Source of the DNA: Alphaproteobacteria bacterium
Lineage (GTDB): Bacteria; Myxococcota_A; UBA796; CAJQPC01
Assembly (NCBI GenBank): GCA_020632795.1
Contig: JACKEV010000007.1
Location: 496,001 to 560,000 of the forward strand
DNA: 64,000 nt
Direction: 5' to 3'
The translations under genes were made by a program, and so were the position numbers. Within the stretch, counting starts at the first letter, position 1, and each line of letters opens with the position of its first letter. The notes below the pieces were generated by a model. That model made no database searches. It saw only the letters and a list, made by a program, of their open reading frames with translations, and was not told the origin of the DNA. Below, in pieces: positions 1-9,600 of the stretch.

Positions 1-1593
1 GACGCCCCCACCTGGTACATCGACTACGACCGGGACAGCTACGGCTCCGCCAGCTACACCGATGTCTCCTGCACCCAGCCCGCCGGCTACGTGGGCGACG
101 ACGACGACTGTGACGACACCGACAGCGCGGTCAACCCCGACGGCACCGAGGTCTGCAACGGCTACGACGACGACTGCGACGGCCTGGTGGACGACGACGA
201 CCCCGACGGACCCTCGGCGGCGACCTACTACGCGGACGACGACGGCGACGGCCTGGGCGACCCCAACGACGCCCTCGACGCCTGCGACCAGCCCAGCGGC
301 TACGTGACCAACGGCGACGACTGCGACGACACCGACGCCACCGACACCGACGGAGACGGCACCCAGGACTGCGCCGACGACGACATCGACGGCGACGGCC
401 TGCGCAACGAGTGGGACGGCGACCCCGACGACCCGGCGATCGATCGCGGCCCCAACGCCGGCCTGGGCGGGGACGGCGCGCTCTCCCTCAGCAGCAGCAG
501 CGCCATCACCGACTGGACCCTGCTCAACGGCGGCGCGACCGCCGGGGACAGCACCCTGACCGTGGACGACGCCAGCTTCCTGGTCTCCGGCGACGAGGTC
601 CTGGTGCTCTCCCAGCAGGGCACGGACGCGGGGCTCTACGAGACCCTGTTCGTCGCGTCGGTGTCGGGCAACACCCTCGACATCGAGCCCGATCTGCGCA
701 GCACCTACGACAGCGCCAGCGTGGTCCTGGTGCAGCGCATCCCCCACTACACCACGGTGGACGTCCAGTCCGGGGGTACGCTCAGCGCAGACGGCTGGGC
801 CGGTGCGGGCGGCGGCGTGGTCGCCTTCCGGGCCCAGGACGCCGTGGTCATCGACGGCGCGGTCACCGCGGCGGGCGCGGGCTTCCTGGGCGGCGCGGGC
901 GTGGTCAGCAACAGCTCCGACCCCGACCAGGGCGAGTCCTACGGCGGCCCGGGGTCCGCGGGGGTGACCTCGGCCAACGGCGGCGGCGGCGGGGCCTACC
1001 CCCGGCGCGGCGACAACGGCGACTCCGGCGGGGGCGGCGGCTACGGCGTCGCGGGGAGCCCGGGCACCAACTATGGCGGCAGCGCGGTCACCTCCGGCGG
1101 CAACACCTACGGGGACGCCGAGCTGGCGGCCTGGTTCGTGGGCTCGGGCGGGGGTGGCGGCTCCCCGGACACCGAGGGCGACGGCAGCCCCTCCAACAAC
1201 ATCACCGGAGACGGCGGCGACGGCGGCGGCCTCATCGCCATCTGGTCGGGCACCTCCATCGCGGTGAACGGCACGATCACCGCCGACGGCGACGACGGCG
1301 AGGACGCCTCGGCCAACGAGGGGGAGATCGGCGGCGGCGGCGCGGGCTCCGGTGGCCAGATCCTGCTCGCCGCGCCGACGGTGAGCCTGATCGGGACCGT
1401 CTCTGCCGTCGGCGGGTTGGGCGGCCTGTCCGACTGGCACGACACCGCACCGTACGGGAGCGCGATCGGTGGCGACGGCGGCGACGGCCGCATCCGGCTG
1501 GACTACGACACCCTCAACGGCGTCTCCTGGCCGAGCGGCGACGAGAGCTTGTGCGACCCGACCGCCGGTTACGAGGGCGTATGGGCCGATTGA
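1..1593 (+). CDS. MopE-type acidic repeat surface protein, 5' truncated
   Basis: The frame is open from the first base to TGA at 1591-1593, giving 530 visible residues; the start and any signal peptide lie outside the window. The first ~130 residues hold repeats of the putative metal-binding MopE type (DCDDTDSAVNPDGTEVCNGYDDDCDG, quoted in parts: DCDDTD, then EVCNGYDDDCDG), followed by EF-hand-like DTDGDG and DIDGDG stretches. From about residue 150 the protein becomes Ser/Thr- and Gly-rich with beta-type repetition (runs such as GGGGGYG), typical of large secreted adhesin-like proteins of Myxococcota. A cell-surface or extracellular calcium-binding role is inferred; no catalytic motif is visible. 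No MYXO-CTERM tail is present: it ends in GYEGVWAD. Confidence 0.8.
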   Translation, partial: DAPTWYIDYDRDSYGSASYTDVSCTQPAGYVGDDDDCDDTDSAVNPDGTEVCNGYDDDCDGLVDDDDPDGPSAATYYADDDGDGLGDPNDALDACDQPSGYVTNGDDCDDTDATDTDGDGTQDCADDDIDGDGLRNEWDGDPDDPAIDRGPNAGLGGDGALSLSSSSAITDWTLLNGGATAGDSTLTVDDASFLVSGDEVLVLSQQGTDAGLYETLFVASVSGNTLDIEPDLRSTYDSASVVLVQRIPHYTTVDVQSGGTLSADGWAGAGGGVVAFRAQDAVVIDGAVTAAGAGFLGGAGVVSNSSDPDQGESYGGPGSAGVTSANGGGGGAYPRRGDNGDSGGGGGYGVAGSPGTNYGGSAVTSGGNTYGDAELAAWFVGSGGGGGSPDTEGDGSPSNNITGDGGDGGGLIAIWSGTSIAVNGTITADGDDGEDASANEGEIGGGGAGSGGQILLAAPTVSLIGTVSAVGGLGGLSDWHDTAPYGSAIGGDGGDGRIRLDYDTLNGVSWPSGDESLCDPTAGYEGVWAD

Positions 1594-1647
1594 GCGGCCA
1601 CAAAATCGAAATAATACGATGACCGGATATTTGACCGTACGTTCGAT

Positions 1648-1664
1648 CGGACAGGATTTGTCCG
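1648..1664. promoter_or_regulatory. inverted repeat in an AT-richer gap, possible operator
   Basis: CGGACA-GGATT-TGTCCG is a perfect 6-bp inverted repeat with a 5-nt spacer. It sits in the AT-richer gap (about 1600-1718) upstream of the bicupin gene, 55 nt before its start. A TTGACC at 1631-1636 could be a -35 box. This may be a regulator site or part of the promoter; only the symmetry is seen. Confidence 0.3.
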
Positions 1665-1718
1665 TTCAGCGCACACGGCGCTCTGTTTTTCGATACAACG
1701 TGGGGCAGGACTTGGAAG

Positions 1719-2624
1719 ATGTCTGCTGCTCCCGCACTGCTGCCCCGCTGTGACACCACAACCCCCCAGATCCGCGCCAACGTGGTGCGGTACCAGGGGG
1801 CCGGCGGGCGCCTGCGTCCTCAGCAGCTCGTCCCCCCGCGCGGCGGCGCCAGCGCGACCCTCCACCCGCTGAGCGCCGATCGCCCCCTGGAGGCGCGCGC
1901 CCCCACCGGCGGCTGCCGGGTCCTGCTTTGCGTGGACGGCGCGGTACGCCTGCGCAGCGGCCACCTGGACACCATCCTCGGGCCCCGCGACCTCGCCCTG
2001 GTCCCCACCGGCACCCCGCACCGGGTCGAGTCCTCGGGGCGGGCCAACCTGCTCGCGGTGGACTTCATCCGTTTCCCGGCCTTCCACACCGCCGTGGCGC
2101 GCGCCGGGCAGATCCAGCCGGTGCGCGAGCACCCCCTGTTCCGGCTCGGGCTCGGGGTGTTCTCCGAGCTGCTCGGGCCCCGCGACCTGCGGCTGCTGGT
2201 CGGGCCGGAGACCGGGCTGATGCGCCCCCGCTACGCCATCACCGGGCCCCAGCACCTCGTCATCACCCTGGCGACCACCCCCCCGGGCACCGGCCCGGCG
2301 ATGCACGTCCACACCCGCACCCACGAGGCCTTCATCGTGCTCGACGGGCAGTTCGACGTGGTCTGGGGCGACCGCGCCGAGCACCACGAGCGCCTCAACC
2401 GGCTCGACGCCATCGTCATCCCGCCGGGGGTCAACCGCACCTTCCGCAACGTGGGCGACACCACCGGCGCCATCCTCCCCATCGTGGTCGGGGCCGACGA
2501 CGAGCTGGAGGACATCGCCTGGCTCTCCTCGGTGCGCGACGACCTGGCCGAGCGCGTGCCCGCGCCGCTGTTGTGGGTGGCCGAGAAGATGAAGCTGCGC
2601 TTCGTGGAGCGCGAGCGCCCGTAG
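1719..2624 (+). CDS. two-domain cupin (bicupin) protein
   Basis: This 301-residue protein is made of two cupin-like beta-barrels. The first spans about residues 35-125 (GGCRVLLCVDGAVRLRSG ... GPRDLALVPTGTPHRVES). The second spans about 170-250 and carries the metal-ligand pattern MHVHTRTHEAFIVLDGQ ... IVIPPGVNRTF, that is H-x-H-x4-E followed by the conserved PPG turn. Cupins of this type bind a metal and act as isomerases, dioxygenases or small-molecule sensors; the substrate cannot be read from sequence. No DNA-binding domain is seen, so it is not an AraC regulator. The ATG at 1719 follows GGAAG with good spacing. It converges on the DUF362 gene with only 3 bases between stops. Confidence 0.75.
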   Translation: MSAAPALLPRCDTTTPQIRANVVRYQGAGGRLRPQQLVPPRGGASATLHPLSADRPLEARAPTGGCRVLLCVDGAVRLRSGHLDTILGPRDLALVPTGTPHRVESSGRANLLAVDFIRFPAFHTAVARAGQIQPVREHPLFRLGLGVFSELLGPRDLRLLVGPETGLMRPRYAITGPQHLVITLATTPPGTGPAMHVHTRTHEAFIVLDGQFDVVWGDRAEHHERLNRLDAIVIPPGVNRTFRNVGDTTGAILPIVVGADDELEDIAWLSSVRDDLAERVPAPLLWVAEKMKLRFVERERP

Positions 2625-2627
2625 CCC

Positions 2628-3599
2628 TCAGCCGGCCAGGATGTGGGCCTGGCGCTCGATGACCCTGAAGGTTCGGGGCTGGATGACGTCGCCGAACACC
2701 TCGATGCGGCTGGCGGCGACCGTGCCCCCGCTCCAGCTCGCCTGGTCGAGGTACGCCAGGTTCTCCGCCCGGATGCCCATGAGCCGTGCGGCGGTCGCGT
2801 CCACCGCCGGGCACTGCTCGCCCACGACGACGCAGCCCATCTCCACCGGGTCGCCCATGATCGGGCCGTCGCCCTCCATGCCCGTGATCCCGTCGATGAT
2901 CGCGAAGCCGGGCTTGAGGGCGGACCACAGGTCCAGGATCGAGGCCGGGATGCCCGCCCAGTGCAGCGGGTTCTTGGGCCAGCCGTACACCGCCCCGGGC
3001 ACGACCCCGAACAGGTTCTTCATGCTCAGGGTGGCCCCGGCCCAGTGGTGGGTCTTGAGCTTGGCCACAGAGACGAGCAGGTCGGCACCCGCGGCGGTGG
3101 CCGCCAGCTCCAGCTTGCCCATCCCGGTGGCGTCCAGGGGCAGGGCCACGGTGCGGGTCCGGTCCACGTTGAGGTCCACGAAGGGCACCCGCAGGTCCCG
3201 CAGCACCTCGGCCAGGCCGCACAGCTCCAGGATCAGCTCGGTGTCGCGGCGGTGGCCGGGGCCCTCGGCCACGACGACCTCGGCGGCGCCGAGCTGACGG
3301 AAGGCCTCGACCGCCGCGCCGATGATCCGCGGGTGGGTGTTGATCGGGCGGCCCGGGTTGTACTCGACGAGGTTGGGCTTGAGCACCACCCGCGCGCCCT
3401 TCGCCCGGGCCACGGTGTCCGGGAAGCTGCGGATGCCCTGGAGCAGCAGGTCCGAGAGCGGCCCGTCGTAGGAGCCCGCCCTGAGCGTGGCGACCCGCGT
3501 CTTCGGCTGCCCGAGGATCTTGTAGCCGGCCAGCCCGGTGGTGGCGGCGGCCAGGGCGGCCGAGCCGGCGAGCAGGCTGCGTCGGGTGAGGGGGGTCAC
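2628..3599 (-). CDS. Tat-exported DUF362 domain protein
   Basis: The 323-residue protein starts at GTG 3599 and opens with a twin-arginine signal (TRRSLLAGSAALAAATTGLAG), so export of a folded protein is expected. The body matches the DUF362 family: VVLKPNLVEYNPGRPINTHPRIIGAAVEAF, VVVAEGPGHRRDT, LKTHHWAGATLSMKNLFGVVPG and IIDGITGMEGDGP. Family members are often linked to Fe-S chemistry, but no CxxCxxC ferredoxin cluster is visible here, so the reaction is unknown. Its start overlaps the stop of the upstream repeat protein by 4 bases (GTGA), which indicates translational coupling in a two-gene operon. Confidence 0.85.
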   Translation of the reverse strand: MTPLTRRSLLAGSAALAAATTGLAGYKILGQPKTRVATLRAGSYDGPLSDLLLQGIRSFPDTVARAKGARVVLKPNLVEYNPGRPINTHPRIIGAAVEAFRQLGAAEVVVAEGPGHRRDTELILELCGLAEVLRDLRVPFVDLNVDRTRTVALPLDATGMGKLELAATAAGADLLVSVAKLKTHHWAGATLSMKNLFGVVPGAVYGWPKNPLHWAGIPASILDLWSALKPGFAIIDGITGMEGDGPIMGDPVEMGCVVVGEQCPAVDATAARLMGIRAENLAYLDQASWSGGTVAASRIEVFGDVIQPRTFRVIERQAHILAG

Positions 3600-4396
3600 C
3601 GCGCACCTCCGGTCGAGAAGGGGTGGGGGCCGCCGTCGAGCACGCCCAGGGCGCAGGCGGCCAGGGCGGTGCGGTCGCAGCGCCCGCCGAAGCCGCCGTC
3701 GGCGTCCTGGCGGGCCAGCAGCAGCGGCGGCAGCGGCCCGGCGCCCAGGCCGTGGGCGGCGCGGGCCAGGATCGCAAGGGCGAGGGTGGTCGTGGAGGCC
3801 TGCACCTGCGCGTCCAGCAGGCGGGCCAGGGCGCGGTCCACCGCCGGGGAGGGCGGCAGCGCCATCGCCGCCCAGGCCGTGGGGGGCAGGTAGCTCTCCA
3901 GCTCAGCCCCCAGCACCGCGGGGTTGCCGTAGTTCCACCCCCCGTCCGCGCACTGGCGGTCCAGCAGCATGGCCTCGCCCTGGCGGACCCGCGCGTGGTC
4001 CCCGTGCCCGGTGCGCTTGAGGCTGATGAGGGCGTAGCAGGTGGGCTCCACCCAGGGCGCGGTCCCCTCGACCCAGCCCCAGGCCACGACGCCGGTCGGG
4101 TCGAAGCCGAACACCCCGCTGGCGTCCTCGACCTGCTCCCCCTGGAGGGAGAGGATCCGGTCGATCGCGCGACGGGCGATCGCCTCGGTCTCCGGACGAT
4201 CCCCCAGCACCGCCGGGGCGATCAAGGCACCCCAGCCCAGCTCGGCGTCGCTGAGCCACTGCACCGGAGGGGCCACCCCGGCGGCCACCGCGAGCAGCGT
4301 CGGCTCCGGCTGACCGGGCGAAGAAGGCAGGTAGCCCAGCGATCCGTCCGGGTTGCGGGCGCGGTCCAGGAAGGCGAGGGCGCGGTCCAGGGGCAT
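3596..4396 (-). CDS. prenyltransferase/squalene-cyclase-type helical repeat protein
   Basis: Starting at ATG 4396 (MPLDRALAFLDRARNPDGSLGY) the product has 266 residues. It contains several QW-like repeats of the prenyltransferase/squalene oxidase alpha-barrel: ARNPDGSLGY, RQCADGGWNYGNP and LLARQDADGGFGG. The classic DxDD cyclase motif is absent and the protein is about half the size of a squalene-hopene cyclase, so it is more likely a small binding or accessory protein than a full cyclase. It is the first gene of an operon with the DUF362 gene. A longer in-frame reading exists upstream (to 4624) but would overlap the divergent lipoprotein gene, so 4396 is preferred. Confidence 0.75.
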   Translation of the reverse strand: MPLDRALAFLDRARNPDGSLGYLPSSPGQPEPTLLAVAAGVAPPVQWLSDAELGWGALIAPAVLGDRPETEAIARRAIDRILSLQGEQVEDASGVFGFDPTGVVAWGWVEGTAPWVEPTCYALISLKRTGHGDHARVRQGEAMLLDRQCADGGWNYGNPAVLGAELESYLPPTAWAAMALPPSPAVDRALARLLDAQVQASTTTLALAILARAAHGLGAGPLPPLLLARQDADGGFGGRCDRTALAACALGVLDGGPHPFSTGGAR

Positions 4397-4402
4397 GAAG
4401 GC

Positions 4403-4432
4403 AGTGTATCCCACCCCTCGGCCTGCTACGCT
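4403..4432. promoter_or_regulatory. divergent promoter region with two -10-like hexamers
   Basis: The 67-nt gap between divergent starts 4396 and 4464 contains TACACT on the minus strand (4408-4403) and TACGCT on the plus strand (4427-4432). Both fit a TAssCT pattern seen before other genes here. The minus-strand box lies only 6 nt before its ATG, implying a nearly leaderless transcript if real. No convincing -35 is seen. Confidence 0.3.
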
Positions 4433-4463
4433 AGGGGCCCCCAGGATGGACTCAGGAGGCCCC

Positions 4464-6368
4464 ATGACGCGCCATCTCCCTCTCTTGCTCGCCCTCGTCG
4501 CCTGCCGCAAGGACCCCAAGCCCGGCCAGGACTCCGGCGCCAACGTCGACACCGGCCCGGTCATCGTCGACGAGGACGGCGACGGCAGCCCCGCCGAGGA
4601 GGACTGCGACGACGGCGACAGCAACGTCTACCCCGGCAACACCGAGACCCCCTACGACGGCCTGGACAACGACTGCGACCCGAACACCCCCGACGATGAC
4701 CTCGACGGCGACGGCTACGCGGCGGCACAGGACTGCGACGACGGCGACGCCGACGTCTTCCCCGGCGCGGTCGAGGTCTGCAACGGCGAGGACGACGACT
4801 GCGACGGCACCCCCGACAACGCGGTCGGGGGCACCTGGTACGCCGACGCCGACGGGGACGGCTTCGGGGACCCGGCGGTCTCCTCCCAGTCCTGCGAGGG
4901 CGGCGAGGGCACGGTCGCCGACAGCAGCGACTGCGACGACGGCGACCCCGCCGTGAACATCGCCGCCGACGAGTACTGCGACGGCATCGACAACGACTGC
5001 GACGCCGTCGTGGATGAGCCCGAGGCGGTCGACGCGGACACCTGGTACGTCGACGTGGACGGCGACGGCTACGGGGACGAGGACTACCCGCTGGAGGCCT
5101 GCGCCCAGCTCACCGGCTACGCCGCCTCCGACGACGACTGCGACGACGGCGACGCCAACACCCACCCCGACGCCGCCGAGACCTGCGACAGCATCGACAA
5201 CGACTGCGACGGCGAGGTCGACGAGGACGACGCCGTCGACGCCTCGTCCTGGTACGTGGACAGCGACGGCGACGGCTACGGCAACCCCGCCTTCGAATCC
5301 ACCGCCTGCGCCCAGCCCGCCGGCTACGTGGGCAACGCCGACGACTGCGACGACACCGAGCCCGACGCCTGGACCGGCGCCGCCGAGTCCTGCGACGAGG
5401 TCGACAACGACTGCGACAGCGCCGTGGACGAGGGCGTGCTGGTGGACTGGTACCTCGACTACGACGGCGATGGCTACGGCACCGACGCGAGCGCGGTCAG
5501 CGCCTGCGACGCCCCCACCACGGCCTACGTGGCCTCGGGCGGCGACTGCGACGACAACGACACCGCCTACAGCCCCGGCGCGACCCCCGGCTGCGACGGC
5601 GAGGACTACGACTGCGACGGCCTCGTGGACAACGACGGCGACGGCGACGGCTACGCGGACCTCTCCTGCGGGGGGGACGACTGCGACGACACCGACGCCA
5701 GCATCGTGCCCGAGCAGTCCGGCGGCTGCGCCCTGGGGTCGAGCTGCCTGGACGTCATGGGCAACGGCTACAGCAGCGGCGACGGCCTCTACACCATCGA
5801 CCCCGACGGCTACGGCACGGGGACGTCCCCCTACGACGTCTACTGCGACATGAGCACCGACGGCGGGGGCTGGACCCTGGTGTGGAAGCACGCCTACGAG
5901 GAGGTCGGCACCCCCACCACCGACATGCGCTTCTACTCGTCCACCCTGACCCCCTGCGAGTCGATCGGCGACGCGGACTGGTGCAACGTGCCCCAGAAGA
6001 CGGTCATCGGCCTGACCGAGCAGCGCGTCACCGCCACCCACAACGGCATCATCATCTACGACTTCGTCGGGGACCTCAACAGCAGCCTGGACTCGGACTG
6101 GACCGGCGGGGTGCTGGCCAACTCGGTCGAGCTGGTCGACCTCTGCACGGCCAACCCCAGCGCCATCCCCGAGCCGGAGAACGGCAGCCACGCCATCCCC
6201 GGGCTGACCTGGGACAAGGCCAACAACGGCAACTACACCTCGAACTGCGACACCGACCGCTACGGCAGCGGCGGCACGGACTGCCGCTGGGAGAACTGCC
6301 AGCTCTCCTCCTCCATGTTCACCAGCCCCTACCACACGCAGATGACGCTCCACATGTGGGTGCGGTAG
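4464..6368 (+). CDS. MopE-repeat lipoprotein with fibrinogen-like C-terminal domain
   Basis: ATG 4464 is preceded by AGGAGG at 4454-4459. The 634-residue product begins with a lipoprotein signal (MTRHLPLLLALVAC, acylated Cys 14). Residues ~30-425 carry about eight MopE-type putative metal-binding repeats, each with DCDDGD...P..E.C.G.DDDCDG spaced by WYADADGDGFGD-type linkers. The C-terminal ~200 residues hold a fibrinogen-like globe, recognisable from SCLDVMGNG ... PYDVYCDMSTDGGGWTLVWKH and ending THMTLHMWVR-like (MTLHMWVR). The layout suggests a surface-anchored calcium-dependent binding or adhesion protein; ligand unknown. Its repeats match the flanking gene at 1-1593 and the remnant at 30750-30866. 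Confidence 0.85.
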   Translation: MTRHLPLLLALVACRKDPKPGQDSGANVDTGPVIVDEDGDGSPAEEDCDDGDSNVYPGNTETPYDGLDNDCDPNTPDDDLDGDGYAAAQDCDDGDADVFPGAVEVCNGEDDDCDGTPDNAVGGTWYADADGDGFGDPAVSSQSCEGGEGTVADSSDCDDGDPAVNIAADEYCDGIDNDCDAVVDEPEAVDADTWYVDVDGDGYGDEDYPLEACAQLTGYAASDDDCDDGDANTHPDAAETCDSIDNDCDGEVDEDDAVDASSWYVDSDGDGYGNPAFESTACAQPAGYVGNADDCDDTEPDAWTGAAESCDEVDNDCDSAVDEGVLVDWYLDYDGDGYGTDASAVSACDAPTTAYVASGGDCDDNDTAYSPGATPGCDGEDYDCDGLVDNDGDGDGYADLSCGGDDCDDTDASIVPEQSGGCALGSSCLDVMGNGYSSGDGLYTIDPDGYGTGTSPYDVYCDMSTDGGGWTLVWKHAYEEVGTPTTDMRFYSSTLTPCESIGDADWCNVPQKTVIGLTEQRVTATHNGIIIYDFVGDLNSSLDSDWTGGVLANSVELVDLCTANPSAIPEPENGSHAIPGLTWDKANNGNYTSNCDTDRYGSGGTDCRWENCQLSSSMFTSPYHTQMTLHMWVR

Positions 6369-6624
6369 GACGCGCCGCCCCCGCGTCTCCCGAGATCCCG
6401 CGCTCATCGGCATCCAACGGTATTCTTGGGACCCGTGGGGCAGCGTAGGAGGGACGTAATGCTGACCCGAGGTCGTCGGGGTTAGGCTGAGCGGGCGAGA
6501 GAGGAAGGCTCGCCACGCGCCCCCGCTCGGATGGCGCCACGTCACGCGACGCGGCAAGGGGGTATTCTTGCTGCGCGCGCCCTTGGACTGTGAGGGTAGC
6601 CTCTTGGCTTGGATGGAGGAACGG
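6369..6624 (+). other. 256-nt leader with a repeated 10-mer
   Basis: No gene is seen here. GGTATTCTTG occurs twice, at 6419-6428 and 6561-6570, 142 nt apart, which may mark two promoter or operator copies for the downstream TSP3 gene. A TAGGCT -10-like hexamer lies at 6483-6488. Confidence 0.35.
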
Positions 6625-9600
6625 ATGACCAGCCTGCTGAACCAGAATCGTGAAGACGGACAAACGCAGCGACGTCGGGCCGCCGCCCGCACGGCAATGC
6701 TGCTGCTGCTGGCCCCCAGCGCCGCGCTCGCCGCGGACGTCAACGACACCATCTACGTCGGCGGGGACGGCGTCAGCGCCTCCACGGCCACCCTCCAGGG
6801 CTACACCGTCTCCGACCTCACCACGGTCACCATCGCCACCTTCCCCTCCGCCTCCGGCGGCGGCTTCGGCGGTGTCGTGGTCGACCCGGTCGGCAACATC
6901 GTCTACGCCTGCGACCTGGGCGGCACCCAGGTGAAGGCCTACGCGGCCCGGTTCCTCCAGGCGGTGAACTACCTCGACATCTCGGTCTCCTCCTGCGGCG
7001 CCCTGGAGATCGACCCCTTCCGCCGCATCCTCTACGTCGGCGGGGTCGAGGCCTACTCCCTGAACGACCCGCAGGACTCCCTGGGGCTGGGGCTTTACGG
7101 CCAGCTCCTGAGCACGTCAGGGGACGCCTGCGGCGCCGGCAGCGACGGCAACCAGCTCGTCCGCGACCCGGTGGAGAACGTGCTCTACTGCTCGGACAGC
7201 GAGGGCACCAACAGCAGCCGCGTCGTGCTGGCCTGGGACATCTCGGGGCACGACCAGAGCGCCTTCTCCTGGGGCTCCGCCACCAACACCGGCATCACCG
7301 TCGTGCTCAACAGCTCGCTTGCGCTGGACCCGGACGCCGGGGAGCTGTTCGTCTTCCTGAACAACCAGCGCGTCCGCACCTACGACGTCTCCAGCTTCAG
7401 CCAGATCTCGCTGTACTCCAACGTGGGGACCAACAACACCCTCCACGAGACCAGCGGCGGCCACTTCATCACCGACAACACCTCGATCGCCTACACGAAG
7501 AGCGGCTCCAACTCCTGCGAGTACAGCATCTCCAACGGCTCGTCGAGCTGCGACTCGGGGTGGCCCGGCCCGCCGGCAGGCATGGACTACTACCCCCTGG
7601 ACGAGAGCGAGGCGGACGACGACAACGACGGCATCCCCGACTCCGTCGAGCTGGGCATCGTGGGGCTCAACAACAGCAGCCTGACGGCGTTCACGTTCTA
7701 CAACGACCAGGACCCGAACACCACGACCGACCCCTCCAACCCGGACACCGACGGGGACGGCCTGGACGACGGCGAGGAGGACGTCGACTTCGACGGCGCC
7801 CTGGCCACCACCGAGACCGACCCCACCGACCCGGACACCGACGACGACTGCATCAACGACGGCACCGAGGTCGCCAACGGCGGCGACCCCCTCGACCCCA
7901 ACGGCGACGCCGACGGCGACGGCCTCACCGACGAGGACGAGGCCTGCGGCAACACCGGCTACGTCACCGACCCCTACGACCCCGACACCGACGGGGACGG
8001 CCTGGATGACGGCGAGGAGGTCAACACCATCGGCTCCGACCCCACGGACACCGACACCGACGGGGACGGCCTGGACGACGGCGAGGAGGTCAACACCTAC
8101 GGCACCGACCCCACCGACCAGGACACCGACGGCGACCGCCTGCTGGACGGCGAGGAGGTCAACACCTACGGCACCGACCCGCTGAACACCGACACCGACG
8201 GCGACGGCGCCAACGACTACCGCGAGGAGATCCGCGAGGGCACCGACGCCACCAACCCCGACACCGACGGGGACGGCCTGAATGACGGCGACGAGCTGGA
8301 CGTCTACGGTACCGACCCGTTGGACGTCGACACCGACGGCGACGGCATCAACGACGGCGACGAGGTCTCGGGCGACGAGAACACCGGCTACGGCAACCAG
8401 CCCACCGACCCCCTGAACGCGGACACCGACGGCGACGGCCTCTCCGACGGCGACGAGATCAACCTCTACGGCACCGACCCCAACGACCCGGACACCGACG
8501 GCGACGGCATCTCCGATGGCGAGGAGGTCTCGGGCGAGGAGAACGACGACTGGGACAACGCCGCCACCGACCCCCTCAACCCGGACAGCGACGGCGACGG
8601 CCTCTCCGACGGCGAGGAGATCGAGACCGTCGGCAGCAACCCCAACGACCCGGACACCGACGGCGACACCATCAACGACGGCGACGAGGTCTCGGGCGAC
8701 GCGAACACGGGCTACGGGAACGCGCCGACCGACCCCCTGAACGAGGACACCGACGGCGACGGCCTCACCGACGGCGACGAGATCAACACCCACGGCACCG
8801 ACCCCAACGACGGCGACACCGACGGGGACGGCCTGCTGGACGGTGAGGAGGTCTCGGGCGACACGAACACGGGCTACGGGAACGCGCCGACCGACCCGCT
8901 GGACGCCGACAGCGACAACGACAACCTCTCCGACGGGGACGAGGTCCTCACCCACGGCACCGACCCCAACGACAGCGACACCGACGACGGCGGCTGCCCC
9001 GACGGCTACGAGGTCCTGGACGGCGGCTACGACCCCCTGGACGGCATCGACGACGACTGCCTCGACAGCGACGGCGACGGCCTGCTGGACGAGGAGGAGG
9101 AGCAGCTCGGCACCGACCCGAACAACCCCGACACCGACGGCGATGGCATCAACGACGGCGACGAGGTGCACGGGACCGCCAACGACGACTGGGGCAACGA
9201 GCCCACCGACCCGCTGGACCCGGACAGCGACGGCGACGGCCTCACCGACGGTGAGGAGGTCAACGACATCGGGAGCAACCCCAACGACGAGGACACCGAC
9301 GACGACGGGCTGCTGGACGGCGAGGAGGTCAACGACGTCGGGACCGACCCGCTGGACCCGGACACCGACGGCGACGGGCTGGGCGACGGCGACGAGGTGA
9401 ACGACATCGGGACCGACCCGCTCAACCCCGACAGCGACAGCGACGGGCTGGGCGACGGCGAGGAGGTCAACGACATCGGGACCGACCCGCTGGACCCGGA
9501 CACCGACGACGACGGGCTCACCGACGGCCAGGAGGTCGGCACCCACGGCACCGACCCGATGAACCCGGACACCGACGGCGGCGGCTGCCAGGACGGCGAG

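Noticed and set aside
3596..4396. Squalene-hopene cyclase
   Set aside because: The protein is half-size and lacks the DxDD motif, although QW-like repeats are present.
4452..6752. Long minus-strand reading frame opposite the MopE lipoprotein
   Set aside because: It is a low-complexity Val/Ala/Gly mirror of the Asp-rich repeats and has no start context; the plus strand has signal peptide, ribosome binding site and domains.
7117..9546. 809-codon minus-strand frame opposite the TSP3 repeats
   Set aside because: Again a Val-rich mirror of DxDGDG codons without any domain.
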